Assembly (NCBI GenBank): GCA_947561395.2
Contig: OX387184.1
Location: forward strand, 38,802,766 to 38,866,765
DNA length: 64,000 bases
Direction: 5' to 3'
Origin: Buxus sempervirens
Taxonomy: Eukaryota > Streptophyta > Magnoliopsida > Buxales > Buxaceae
Positions 1-10,640 of the stretch are shown piece after piece. Below the pieces are notes generated by a model that saw only the letters and a list, made by a program, of their open reading frames with translations, searched no databases and had not been told where the DNA came from. The position numbers and the translations under genes were made by a program. How positions within the stretch are numbered: the first letter of the stretch is position 1; each line of letters opens with the position of its first letter.

Positions 1-816
1 GAAAACAGTAATAATCATGACCAGCAAGCCTTTCCAACATTTGATCAATAAAAGGGAGTGGAAAGTGGTCTTTTTGAGTGGCATCATTGAGTTTCCTATA
101 ATCTATGCACACCCTCCAACCTGTTACTGTTCTTGTTGGAATAAGTTCATTGGTTTCATTCCTAACAACTGTAATACCTCCTTTCTTTGGTACTACTTGA
201 ACTGGACTTACCCATGAACTATCAGAAATTGGATAGATGATACCTGCGTCCAGCAACTTGAGAACCTCAAACCTTACCACTTCTTGCATGTTTGGATTGA
301 GCCTTCTTTGTGGTTGTACTGTGGTCTTGTGGCTCTCCTCCATAAGGATTTTGTGCATGCAAATTGAAGCACTAATCCCTTTTATATCGGCTATTGACCA
401 ACCCAATGCTGATTTGTGAGCTCTTAATACCCGAAGTAGTTTCTCTTCTTCAAGACCTGTCAAAGAGGAAGAGACAATTACTGGAAAAGAATTGTCAACT
501 CCTAAATAAACATATTTTAAATGAGAAGGTAAAGTTTTAAGCTCAAGCTTGGGAGGGTCAGAAGTCAGTAAATTCTGTTGAGAGGCTTCTTTCTTATGAA
601 GATCTTCAAAATTTGGCTTCTTCTTGTGAGTGTAAGGTGGTGAAGCCTCTAAATAGAGTGCACACTCTCTAATGCTCATGTCTGTAGAAGAAATATTCCC
701 TGATTTGGTAATGCATGCTTCTAGTGGTTCCCTTGGATTATTTTTCTTGAAGGTATCTGAAACCAACTTGCTGATGGTATCAATCTGAAAACATGAATCA
801 CTTGTGGAGGGATGCT
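1..816 (-). pseudogene. Athila reverse transcriptase, N-terminal part with the linker after protease
   Basis: Reading leftward, the segment shows the Athila pol linker and then an RT start: a stretch around HKILMEE, a block with LLDAGIIYPISDSSWVSP followed by VQVVPKKGG, and then GWRVCIDYRKLN and HFPLPFIDQMLERLAG near position 1. These are the fingers motifs of Ty3/gypsy RT. The catalytic YVDD box would lie left of the window. It belongs to the fossil element 1-4591. Confidence 0.85.
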
Positions 817-1788
817 TCATAGCTTCGAACACATCAAACACAATCTGTCCTCTTGCACTCTAAGTATAAGCTTTCCTTGTTGGACATCAATAAGAGTTCT
901 TCCTGTAGCTAAGAATGGTCGGCCTAGGATGAGTGGAATTTCTCTGTCCTCCTCCATGTCCAATACAATGAAATCTGCAGGAAAAATAAACTTGTCAACC
1001 TTAACAAGAACATCTTCTATGATACCTCTTGGGTATTTGATGGATCGATCCGCCAGTTGGAGAGATACGGTTGTTGCCTTAGCTTCACCAATCCCCAATT
1101 TCTGGAAAACAGAAAACGGCATTAGATTTATACTTGCTCCTAAATCACATAAAGCTTTATTGAAGTGAGAATTTCCAATTGTGCAAGGAATAGTAAAACT
1201 CCCTGGATCTTTTAGCTTTTGTGGAAGTTTATTTTGCAAGATTGCTGTACATTCCTCGGTTAGCATCACCGTTTCATGCTCCTCCCATTTTCTCTTGTTA
1301 GACAACATCTCCTTCATGAACTTGGCATAAGTAGGCATTTGTTCCAATGCATCTGCAAAAGGGATGTTAATATGCAATTTCTTAAAAATATCTAGAAACT
1401 TCGAAAATTGCTTGTCCAACTTATTTTTTCTCAATCTTTGTGGAAAAGGAATAGGAGGAACATAAGGAGGAAGAGTTTTAGAAAGCAAATCTGTTTTTGT
1501 ATTTTCTTTGTGCTTCTCATTTTCCTCTTCTTCATCTTCTTTTCTCACTTCTTGCTGAATTTCCAGATTTTTCCCACTCCTTAGGGTGATGGCTTTAGCA
1601 TGTTCTCTTGGATTGGTAATAGTATCACTTAGGAGGGACCCTTGAGATCTTTCTGCCAATTGCTTTGCAAACTGCCCCATTTGGTGCTCAAGGTTCCGAA
1701 TGCTAGCATCTTGGTTCCGGAAAGTAGTCCTTGCTTCTTGCATGAATCCTGAAGTGTCTTGCAAGAACTTGGTAAGCAATTCCTCCAT
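817..1788 (-). pseudogene. Athila gag C-terminal tail and retropepsin-like protease
   Basis: A 323-codon open stretch. The first half is a Lys/Glu-rich spacer with a PPYVPPIPFPQRL motif that Athila proteins carry between gag and protease. The second half is an aspartic protease: CDLGASINLMPFSVF holds the flap-side start (the usual catalytic triad is DTG/DLG), followed by LADRSIKYPRGIIEDV and ending with IPLILGRPFLATGRTLIDV. Protease would process the element's polyprotein. Part of a fossil. Confidence 0.88.
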
Positions 1789-2931
1789 ATTTGGCTTCTT
1801 TTCTTGCTGTTGGAACCTGGGAGGTTGCTTATTGATATTTTGAGGACCACTCCAAGAAAAATTTGGATGATTTCACCATCCGGGGTTGTAAGTATTTGAA
1901 TAGGGATTATTTGGGCGTTGAAAGTTGGAGACATAATTGGCTTGCTCGGATACACCCATGGCAAAAGAGTTTCCAACTTGACATTCAACACTTGAATGAT
2001 TCCGTGCACAAATTTAACAAACAAAGTGAGTAGATTGAATAGCATTCACATTAACATTATCTACTTTCTTTGACAATAAAGCAACTTGAGAAGTTAAAGA
2101 ATTTATGGCATCAATTTCATGAACTCCCTGAATTTTTCTTGGTCCCAAACGATCTGATGGCCATTGGTAGTTATTTGAGGCCATTTCCTCAAGTAAATTG
2201 TAGGCTTCTTCAAACGGCTTCCCCATCAATGCTCCACCCGCTGCGGCATCCACAATTGTCCATGTATTTGGACTCAATCCATTATAGAAGGTTTGGACTT
2301 GCAACCAATTGGGTAAACCATGGTGAGGACATCTTCTAAGCAAGTCCTTATATCTTTCCCATGCTTCATATAGTGACTCCATGTCGAATTGAGCAAAGGT
2401 AGTGATATCATTCCTCATCTTAGCAGTTTTTGATGGAGGAAAGAACTTTGCTAAAAATTTTTGAGCCAAACCATCCCACGTAGTGATGGTCATTGGTGGA
2501 AGTGAATTTAACCAACCTTTTGCCTTATCTCTTAAAGAGAAAGGGAAGAGCCTCAACCTTATTGCATCATCAGAAACTCCATTGTGCTTGAAGGTATCAC
2601 AAATTTCCAGAAAATTTTCAATATGAGCATTGGGATCATCATTCGGCATGCCACTGAATTGCACGGTTGATTGGATCATTTGAATGATGGCTGGCTTTAT
2701 CTCAAAATTATTCGCTTGAATGGCTGGCCTTCTAATGCTTGTATGAGCCCCGGTGACTAATGGCATGGCCTAGTCTCTCAAAGCCCTATTGTTCTCCTCT
2801 TCTTCAATTTGATTTGCCATTTCAACTGGAGAGTTATTCAAAACTTGCCTTTTCTCCTTGTTCAACCGCCTAAAGGTACGATCAATTTCGGGATCACAAG
2901 GAAAGATTTCAGCACTTCTTGAGTGTCGCAT
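1789..2931 (-). pseudogene. Athila gag (capsid region and zinc knuckle)
   Basis: A likely start at 2931 (MRHSRSAEIF) opens the gag leader peptide. The capsid core reads GMPNDDPNAHIENFLEICDTF, LRLFPFSLRDKAKGWLNSLP, then LAKFFPPSKTAKMRNDIT, with YEAWERYKDLLRRCPHHGLP as the classical retrotransposon gag signature. A short Cys-His knuckle (ICARNHSSVEC) lies near 1990. Gag would form the particle shell and bind RNA. The region is broken in a few places and is a fossil. Confidence 0.85.
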
Positions 2932-3010
2932 ACACAAGACCTGAAATAAAAAATTAAAAATCCAAATTAAAACTAGGAATAGATAGTATCAATATTAGTA
3001 AACAAATAAT

Positions 3011-3028
3011 TCCCCGGCAACGGCGCCA
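3011..3028 (-). other. Primer binding site complementary to tRNA-Asp
   Basis: The plus strand shows tccccggcaacggcgcca, identical to the 3' end of plant tRNA-Asp(GUC) including CCA. On the element's sense (minus) strand this is the minus-strand primer site, six bases inside the LTR end at 3035. It fixes the orientation of the Athila element. Confidence 0.93.
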
Positions 3029-3034
3029 AAAACT

Positions 3035-4591
3035 TGATGTACTTTTTCGTAAGTGCACGAATTCATAACAAGTAATAAAGTGATGAAATAGAGTGTCGAA
3101 CCCACAGGGAATTGTAGCTACTAAATACTGAAATTACTATCCTAAATTCTATTTGGATAACCAAAAAGTGAGATGGGTGTATAACTAGCAATTAAAATTA
3201 TTAACTAAGAAAATAAAAGAGTAAGATTCAATAACAGATTAAAAATACTAAGGCATTTGATTTCATCATAAACCAATCTGAATTAACTCTTGAATACACA
3301 TGCTACTGAATTTTATAATCCAATTTGAAAGCGAAAATCCCTATTCTATCCAATGGTCTCTCTCGAGCACCAACGAACTTACCTCCCCACAATAACTCAC
3401 GATATCTCTATGTGAATTTAAAAGAAAAAAGGCACATTAAGATCTGTGGACTTTCATGTACAAAACACAAAGCTACATAAACCATGCCAATATCTCTATC
3501 AACATGTAGAATATGGTATTTTATCATAGGAACTAAAATTGTAAATCTCCTCTCGGTGTCAATATAACTACCAAATACAATTGAATGGTGATCAAGTACT
3601 CAATTGGGTTAAGCATAATAATAAAATACTCAAAGAACGAATCATAAATTCATTAGCAATAATATTCAGAATTAAAACATCATGTTTAGATTACATCAAA
3701 GCCTTAGTAATAAAAGTTAGTTCATGATTGAACTAAGAACAACCATAAAAAATAGAGTATAACAAAAGAAAGAGAAGAAAAGAGAAGAAATAAACTAATG
3801 ACGATCCAAGCTCTGATCTCTCCCACATTCCAGCTTCGTTCTCCTGTTCCCAGCATTAACTCCCTCTTTTCACGTTCCAGCTCTCTCCTTTATAGGAATC
3901 CCCTCAGCTTGCCAAAGAATCCTTGAAGAGGAACAGAAACTTTCCTTCCAAAATAATAAACTCCTAAGGAAAAGAGAACTTCCTTTTCTTGTATATCCAC
4001 GACTTAGAAGTCCAAAAACGACCTAATCTCCTCAATTAGAAACCCTAAAAAATCCTCCTAAAAGTTAGAAGAAGATCCCCAAGAAAAAGGAAACAAATCC
4101 GCAAAGTTCGGAATTTTATAATAGTTTTTACTACTTGAATGTTCGAACGACTGTCGATCGCGGGTAGAACGTTCAAGTCAAACACCTGTTTCCTCTTCTC
4201 TTGTTCGAACGTTCATCGAACGGCTAGCGAACGCTGCTCTCGGGTTTCTCTGTAGAATACCAACGTTCGAATGACAGTCGAACGGCCAGCGAACGCTACT
4301 CTCGGATTTCTTTGCAGAACACCAACGTTCGAACGACCGTCGAACGGCCAGCGAACGTTGATCATAACTTCTGCAATTTGACTCTGAATGTTATGCCATT
4401 TGAACCGTGACTTCTATAATCACCAAAAGTATCTCTGAATCAACAAATTAGGCACAATTTAGACAATGAAAATAAAATACAAAGATGAAAAACTTTGACA
4501 ATTTCTAAGTAAAATTGGGAATTAAATATGAAATAAAACCAGATAAGTCATGAAATTAATGTGCTTAATGTGGTATTTTCATGACTTATCA
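3035..4591 (-). mobile_element. 5' LTR of the Athila element (1557 bp)
   Basis: Bounded by TGATGTAC at 3035 and ...CATGACTTATCA at 4591, giving TGAT...ATCA inverted ends. The primer site lies immediately inside. The bases after 4591 belong to S0, and GCTGC (4592-4596) should be the target duplication whose partner is off the left edge. It carries a GC-rich repeat block at 4139-4360. Confidence 0.9.
4139..4360. repeat. GC-rich tandem module in the Athila LTR (about 62-bp unit, ~3 copies)
   Basis: Units beginning ACCAACGTTCGAA at about 4259 and 4321, plus a more diverged copy from 4200 and a partial one from 4139. Each unit contains the palindromic words GTTCGAAC and CGAACGGCCAGCGAACG in an otherwise AT-rich LTR. 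It is comparable in style, not in sequence, with the GC modules in the O and S LTRs. Confidence 0.8.
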
Positions 4592-5266
4592 GCTGCGCTG
4601 CATGGGGCTTGAGTATCATTAAGTAGTAGTGCCCCTAAGTCCACGGTGGTATAGCAGTTAGTTGAGTGTCATCTCAAATACTTATCATCTTTATGAGTCC
4701 TGCAATGGCACGTGTTTTATCCCTTTTGTCGGTTTTACCCCGTTAACATCAAGTTACTGGTATTTGTACATGATCATCGGTTTTATCGCTCTATTCGTAA
4801 TTGCCATGGATAACTTGGATTTCTCGTCTTATCATTGATTAATCGAATACCTCATGACTATTTGCTTACATTGGACTGTTTCTAATTGCATGCACCTGCT
4901 ACTTGCTGAGATGTAAATCTCACTCCGTTTTCCCCTATTTTTCAGGTTGCTTGGAGAGATCGCAAAGATGGGGTTTTAATTTGATGGGTAGAATTGTAAT
5001 TGGTATTAATGGCACATGTTGATTAGATAAACTTTATTATAAACTGAATTGATATTATTGAAATAAGAATTGTTTTATTGGCCACCATAACTCTGATGTA
5101 ATTAATTAGTAAGGTTTAAATTTATTGTGAATCTTGGTTTGTATCTGACCCCAGCTTTGTGGTAACACCTCGAGTTTGGTTGTTGAACCGAACTTGGGTT
5201 GTTATAGTAGCGAACCAGGTTGGGGTTGGGTGTCGGTTTGCACTGACCTGGGTTCGGGGCATTACA
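4592..5266 (+). mobile_element. S0: 3' end of an S-family LTR, truncated by the Athila insertion
   Basis: The right end reads GGTTCGGGGCATTACA (ends 5266) and the fragment carries the S-family 3' landmarks: CTACTTGCTGAGAT...ATCTCACTCCG, a pyrimidine tract and TTTTTCAG followed by TTGCTTGGAGAG. The left part is cut by the Athila LTR at 4591. To the right is leader sequence of an Ogre-like element, so S0 had inserted there. Confidence 0.8.
4908..4921 (+). other. Conserved S-family hairpin, GNRA-loop version
   Basis: GAGAT-GTAA-ATCTC: a 5-bp stem with a GTAA loop. It occupies the position where most other S copies have GAGATA-TTCG-TATCTC. Confidence 0.7.
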
Positions 5267-5358
5267 CAGGTCTTCCTTGATCGGTCTATATCCTAAGTTG
5301 ACTCTTGCTAACCAGGGTTCGACTGGGTTGAGGGTGGTCCCCAACGGAGTCGGCAAGC
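5267..5358 (-). other. Leader and primer-site remnant of the Ogre-like element owning O1
   Basis: Reverse-complement of this stretch matches the start of element B's leader at 42339 onward: GCTTG(C/G)CGACTCCG, then ...CTCAACCCAGTCG(A)ACCCTGGTT and GAGTCAACT. The TGGCGACTC-type primer site adjoining the LTR is the one used by Ogre/Tat elements (from memory assigned to tRNA-Arg; not verified). It shows O1 is a 5' LTR. Confidence 0.75.
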
Positions 5359-6184
5359 TGTGCGCACATAATTTCGCACTACGAGGCGTGTACCGGATGC
5401 GTGCCTCGGGACTATCGGGAGTCGTCACTACCTGAGAGGTGCAGGCAGACACAAGAGTGCCTATCAGGGTCTAATATTTCTGGTCTACAGCTTATCTAGA
5501 CATTTGGGTAAGTTCTCGGTTACGTCTGGAGAAGTCCGAAGACACCCCGGCCCGCTCCGTCGGTTTGACGGGTCCCCCGGGTCTTCCTGGTTTTGAGTCA
5601 ACTATCTCACCCTATCCTAATCCAGCATGTATTTTGATTGGTCTGGTGGGGACCACTGAAGGTGTAGGTCCCATTTTACTTGATTTTATCTTTTTATCTC
5701 TTTTTGGTTTAAGTGGGTCAGACATGGGCCCTGTTGGAAGGCTCGTGGGAATGCCAAGTTGGGCTTTAAGCCCATGACCCAGTTAAGGTTATTGGGTAAC
5801 CCTTATTGGATTTGGTTATTTTGGGTTAAAAAGTTAATTAAGCATGAAAATTAATTAAGTTGGTTAAGGCTTTTAGGGCCCAATGGGCTTGGGTTTGGCC
5901 CATGAGCAATTAATCTGGTAGCCTTAGGCCCTTTTATTGAAAACGGACTTTGTTTGAGCTGGATTGAATGTGGGCCCCGTTGGAAGGCCCACAAAGCCTT
6001 GGTGGGCCCAATGTCTCAAAATGGGCTTGGAATGGTCCAAAAAACCCAGTATGGTTCATCTTGCATCGAAACGGGTCGGATTGGGTCCAACTGGGTCGAA
6101 GAAAATTAATTTTTTATTAATTACAAAAATAAACCGCATATATAATGCAGTTCAGGCCTGACGGCATGTAAAATACGGTCAAGC

Positions 6185-6211
6185 CCGAACCGCACTGAGT
6201 ATGCGGTTCGG
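6185..6211. other. Perfect 10-bp inverted repeat in the downstream GC block of O1
   Basis: CCGAACCGCA (6185-6194), 7-nt spacer, TGCGGTTCGG (6202-6211). The same word AACCGCA/TGCGGTT recurs in the promoter-side block of the same LTR at 10547-10683. Confidence 0.85.
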
Positions 6212-6680
6212 CCCGGGAATAAAAAATGGCCGAAATCCTTGATGAGTCTGGCTCGCCTTGTTCCTTGGGACGTTCAAAAGTTGCTGTAAAACCCCAATTT
6301 TCTACAAGATTTTTTTATTTATTTTTATTTATTTATGAGAATTAATAAGCTGTGTATGTAGGAAACTCGGTGATCGAGCGTTGCACCGAATCATGTGTTT
6401 TAAAAATCGTCGAGCGGCAAAATATATAGGGTAAGTATAAATACTTAGCGTATTTAGACTCGTAGGTTTTCGTTCTCGCATACTTTGTGTTGAAGGCGAT
6501 TTCGGCTGGTGATCTAGGGTTTTTGGAGAGAAGAAGATCGGGTGCTTCCTGCCAACCAAAGTGTTCAGCATCAAGGGTGTTCAGAAAAACTCTTGCGAAC
6601 CGAAGGAAAACTAAGTGGAGATCGACTGTGGGACTTGCTCTTCGAGGAGTTGCTGTTGCAAGGCTTTGGAGCATATAACA

Positions 6681-6690
6681 GTGAGTAGCA
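6681..6690 (+). promoter_or_regulatory. Splice-donor-like site of S1
   Basis: ATAACA followed by GTGAGTAGCA about 400 bp into the LTR. Equivalent GTRRGTRGCAC sites occur in the other full S copies (19873, 22291 plus; 14292, 36880, 46876, 56144, 59545, 62843 minus). Confidence 0.6.
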
Positions 6691-7067
6691 TCGTTTTGAT
6701 TTATTGTTGGTTTTTATATCTAAGATTGGTCGAAAGCATGGCTTCTGAATAAGATGATTTTCGAGCGTGAGTTATTCGATGGGTTTGGAGTCGTGATTAT
6801 AAAGTTGTTTAGATTAAATCCGAATCATGTTTAATAGTGTTTTGGTAATGGTAGAAGCATTGAAAAGTGGTTACGGAGGTAAAAAATACGGCCAGTCATG
6901 GAGTTCTGAGATTAACAAAGAGTCGTGAGTCAGAGGTAGTGTCCGCCGACTTGGCGCCTATCTAGCGCCAAGAGGATTAGTCAGTGCGAGATATGTTTGC
7001 TGTTATCGCCGAGTTCGCACTCAGCTTGCGCCAAGAGCGAGCTAAGTGTATTTTTTGTATCGCCGAG

Positions 7068-7881
7068 TGTAGGAAGGGAAATTTTGAGATGCCACATGGC
7101 AAAATCTCACAAAAGTATGGACCCCACTTAGAGATAAATTATATAATCTCTAAAATAGCTAATAAATTGCTTGTGGGGCCCCTTTGAGGGATTATTCTCA
7201 AAAATGAATAATTATTCAAACAAATAGAGAATTATCTACAACTTGTGATAACTCTCTCAAGAGTTTTAAATCTAGAGAGTTCTATCCTCCCAACATCTAT
7301 AAATAGGGTGGTTCTCTCCTCATTCAAAACACATGAAGTCTACAGAAGAAAAGAATCAAATTTCTGCTACTCTGAAGACTGAAGCTCTGAAGAACTGAAG
7401 CTCTGCTGTTCTGAAGATCTAAATCACTGAAGAATGGAAGTGTTGCTGTTCTGAAGATCCAACAAGCCTTGAAGAATTGAAGACTTGAAGACTAAAAATT
7501 GCATTCAAGATCTGAAGATTCAAACATCCAGTCTCTGACACGCTCTACATCCCAGAGATCTACATCAAATACCAAAGTTTTCCAAGATCTTCAACAAGCA
7601 CAAAAGCCGAAGATCAAGCCGAAGACTTTTCCCCAAATCCAGCACAGATCTACACGTGGAATCCACCAGATCTACCACTTTATCTGCTTTTTGAGAAGTT
7701 TGGAAAGCCGAAAACCGATTTGGGATCAAGCTATTTTAGCCCTCAAATCAAAGATTTGTGAAGAAAAGAATCAAAGGAATCACAGAGATCTGTACCCTAC
7801 ATTATTTTTAATAAAAATAAAAATTTATTTGTATTGGCACATCTGGTGCATTTGATTTCAAACGCAAAATTTGTGTATACA
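7068..7881 (+). mobile_element. Unassigned 814-bp solo LTR inside S1
   Basis: Ends TGTAGGAAGGG (7068) and TTGTGTATACA (7881), flanked by CCGAG at 7063-7067 and 7882-7886. A TATA box, CTATAAATAG, lies at 7298-7307. The downstream part is rich in repeated CTGAAGA words (7370-7510). I cannot assign its lineage: no coding region or primer site is present. It landed exactly in the GC phrase module of S1. Confidence 0.85.
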
Positions 7882-8610
7882 CCGAGTTCACGCTTGTCTC
7901 GCGACAAGTAATTTTAGTCCGCGCGAGACGCTGTTTTAGTATAAGCCGAGTCCATGCCGACCTCGCGCTAAGCGCCAGATGTTAGCGCACCCACTAAAAA
8001 CTGCCGAAAGTTGGTTCTAACCAATCCAAGCCAATTTTTGATACTTTGAGACTTTAACCTCTTACCCAAAGACTAGATTAGGATAATAGAAATATTATAT
8101 CTGTTCAAAACAATTGGGAGAGCCTTAAATCAAATTCTGGGTATTTCTATAAGTGTCCAAAGTGGGAATTGAAGGAATCTGGGTAGGTTATTGGTTGTTC
8201 ATGACACTATAAGATAATGAGTTAGTCTTCTTTATGTATTATATTTGTTATCTGATTATGAATCTGTTTAATCTGGATTTGTTTGATATCAAAGGGCTGA
8301 ATAGTATTGTAAATTTTCTTGTGTGAGTAAAAGGATTTTACTGCTAATGAGGTTTGTGTTTTGGGTTTGGGATACCTACTGAAATTACATGAGTTGCTAT
8401 TCTGGTTGGAATGACTTGTGATGAGTGTATTGGGATACACATGGTGGTAAATCAGTGTGGGTTTATTGTTTTGCAAATACTGAGTTTTGTGAACTTGTTA
8501 ATTTTGTTTTGGGTTTAGCTTCCCTTGGATCCATGTTAAGCTTAGTAATGTGATGGTATTGTTTGTTGGGGTAATTGCATGGCCTTGTGTGTTGCCACAA
8601 CCGGTGTTAG

Positions 8611-8728
8611 CCAGATACCCTGGGTAGGCCTGGTTGTCAATGCCGATACCCGGAGTAGGCCGGCATTGGATGACAATACCCTCAGTAGGCCGTCATTTCA
8701 GAGTGTCCGAAACCCTGAGTAGGCCGGA
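8611..8728 (+). repeat. Hairpin chain of S1 (four stems, shared loop word)
   Basis: H1 CCAG/CTGG (8611-8614, 8630-8633), H2 TGCCG/CGGCA (8641-8645, 8661-8665), H3 ATGAC/GTCAT (8670-8674, 8692-8696), H4 TCCG/CGGA (8706-8709, 8725-8728). Loops are variants of ATACCCTGAGTAGGC. Follows the box AAGCTTAGTAATGTGATG at about 8537. Confidence 0.8.
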
Positions 8729-8968
8729 ACTGTGTACATGGAGGTGTGGAGTGTCTCCTTGGCATGTGAATTAACCAATTTAAGCAATATGCATGACATT
8801 GACCTTTCGTTGTTTTATCGGTACTGTGGTTGATATTTGATGTGAACTAATATTAGACTTATGGATTTCCATCTCGTTTTTATCTTTATTGACGTATTGG
8901 TGTTGGTTATTTGTCGGTGCATATCTATAACTGTGGTTAACTATTTTTGCATGCATATGCTACTCGCT

Positions 8969-8984
8969 GAGATATTCGTATCTC
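8969..8984 (+). other. Conserved S-family UUCG hairpin of S1
   Basis: GAGATA-TTCG-TATCTC, 6-bp stem and TTCG tetraloop, preceded by GCATATGCTACTCGCT and followed by a T-rich tract and TTTTTCAG at 9011. Confidence 0.8.
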
Positions 8985-10423
8985 ATTCCTTTGTTGTGTT
9001 TTGTTTTTCAGATTCTCGTGGTGAGGCGCTTACGGGGGTAGATCCGACTGACACATATAGGGAGGAAGATTATTACTACAATCCCTAGACTAGTAGGTTT
9101 ATTTTTAGATTGAAACTTTGACTCATTTGATTTGGGAAATGTAATAAAGTAGTTGATGTGGATTCGTTTGATTTTAATTAAAGATTAGTTTGGACTTCTT
9201 AGATAAGAATTTAATTGTGCACTTTGATATGGTATTAATTTCGTGATTATCCAGCGATCATATTTATTTTGGATCCTTACTAACCCTCTGTGAGACGTGT
9301 TCTATCTTTAATGAACAACACGGATTTGGGGTGTTACAGTTGCTGTGGGTCTCTGAGAAAACCCACAGTGGTATTAATCGCCTATTTTTTGCTCGAAACA
9401 CATATTTTAATGGTTCCTTGGTGACAAATAAATTTCTAATCTTAAAGCATCCTTTTAATCCTGAAACGAGGACTCTAGGGGTCCCTGTTATCATGAAAAT
9501 AATCACCTTCCTTCCCTCTTTGAGGAAGTACCCCGGAGGTACAAAAGAGAGCCTAAACCAAAGCTTAAATCCATCAACCATCCAAGCATATATTCATCTA
9601 AGCATGCAACTAAGTGATAGCAATTTATATACACAAATGACATGTAAGTCGAATCTTAGAAAGGAATCGTATGCATGATATGAAGATGACTAAGGGGATC
9701 TAACATGCGTATACAAGCTTATTACGTATGTGTAATAAATGACATTTATCTACCACTAAAAATTCCATTGATCATGCTAGCAACAAGATGCATGTGTGTG
9801 TGCAACTAAGCTATTCTCATGCTTTTCATGCAAGATGACCGGAGGGGAAGATAAAATATGCTTGAGAGACACGAACGCACAAAGGAATAATCATCGACTT
9901 TAGACAAAAGAAGGGAGAGAAGGAAAAGGTTTTTTAAGGGTACATGAGGTACAACAAATGAGAAGACAAACCCCTCTCTTTCAAATGGAAGATAAACCAA
10001 CAAGAGAAAGATTATCAAAAATGGCCTGTATGATACCTTCTATACTACCTGAGGACCCTCCTCCTCCCATTCTTTCATGTAGCGAGTCCTCCTTACCATG
10101 AGGACTCCCATATCATTCACAAAGAGAGCCAAATGTTTAGAAAATATACCGAGGAATAAGCCTTAAAGCGAACAAAACCATATATCTTCAAAAGATTTTA
10201 TATACACAAAAATACAACAAGTTTACTTAGCCTAGTATTACCTTCCTCTTTGGACATCCCCAGAGTGATGTAGACAGCAGCCTTGGAGCACCTCCTCTAG
10301 TCTCTAAAATCAACCACTTTTGGTTCTTGAAGGGGTTAACAAGAGAAGGAAGAAGTGAAAGAGGTATTTTCAAGGGTAAAGTGGGAATTAGGAGGGGTTT
10401 TGGTAGGGAAGAACAATTTCAGT

Positions 10424-10459
10424 GGGGGGGGGGGGGGGGGGGGGAGGGGGAGGGGGGAC
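10424..10459 (+). repeat. G homopolymer (21 G) and G-rich extension in O1
   Basis: Uninterrupted run of 21 G (10424-10444), then AGGGGGAGGGGGG. It lies just upstream of the TATA in plus coordinates, so in sense it is C-rich and transcribed shortly after the start. Length may be uncertain for sequencing reasons. Confidence 0.85.
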
Positions 10460-10640
10460 CAATCGAGACAAAGGGGGGACTAGCAACAACCTCTTGCAAT
10501 GGGGGCTGGGGCCCCCTTTTATAGAAAAAAATTCTGAAACCGCCTGAACCGCATTTGAAGTGCGGTTGAGCCGCCCATGTGCGCAAATCCGCCAGCTGTC
10601 TCCAGCTAGCGACAGTTTGCGTTAGGGATAGGGTTTCATC

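Larger units (their letters stand above)
1..4591 (-). mobile_element. Athila-lineage Ty3/gypsy retroelement, 5' half (continues past the left edge)
   Basis: On the minus strand the order is LTR (4591-3035), primer site (3028-3011), gag, protease, and the start of reverse transcriptase at the left edge. The gag capsid wording, the protease segment with ILGRPFLATG, and a primer site matching tRNA-Asp all fit the Athila lineage of plant Ty3/gypsy elements. The coding part is broken in a few places and the rest of pol and the other LTR lie outside the window. The LTR cuts into an S-family LTR fragment at 4592, so this is one of the younger insertions here. Confidence 0.88.
6285..9338 (+). mobile_element. 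S1: solo S-family LTR with GTTGC target duplication
   Basis: Ends TGTAAAACCCC (6285) and GGGGTGTTACA (9338); 11-bp ends are inverted with one mismatch. GTTGC flanks both sides (6280-6284, 9339-9343). TATA at about 6435-6444 (GTATAAATAC), donor-like GTGAGTAGCA at 6681, GC phrase module at 6940-7060 and 7882-7995, hairpin chain at 8611-8728, hairpin 8969-8984, and acceptor-like AG at 9010-9011. No internal region or second LTR is present. Net length after removing the nested LTR is about 2.24 kb. Confidence 0.88.

Noticed and set aside
3011-3028. tRNA-Asp gene
   Set aside because: Only the 3' 18 bases match, including CCA, and they adjoin an LTR end: a primer site.
5102-5452. 116-codon minus frame
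   Set aside because: Crosses the joint between S0, leader remnant and O1; no domain.
7499-7855. 118-codon frame
   Set aside because: Lies inside the 814-bp solo LTR, no domain; CTGAAGA-rich sequence.
10327-10524. 65-codon frame with a glycine run
   Set aside because: Translation of the G homopolymer in O1.
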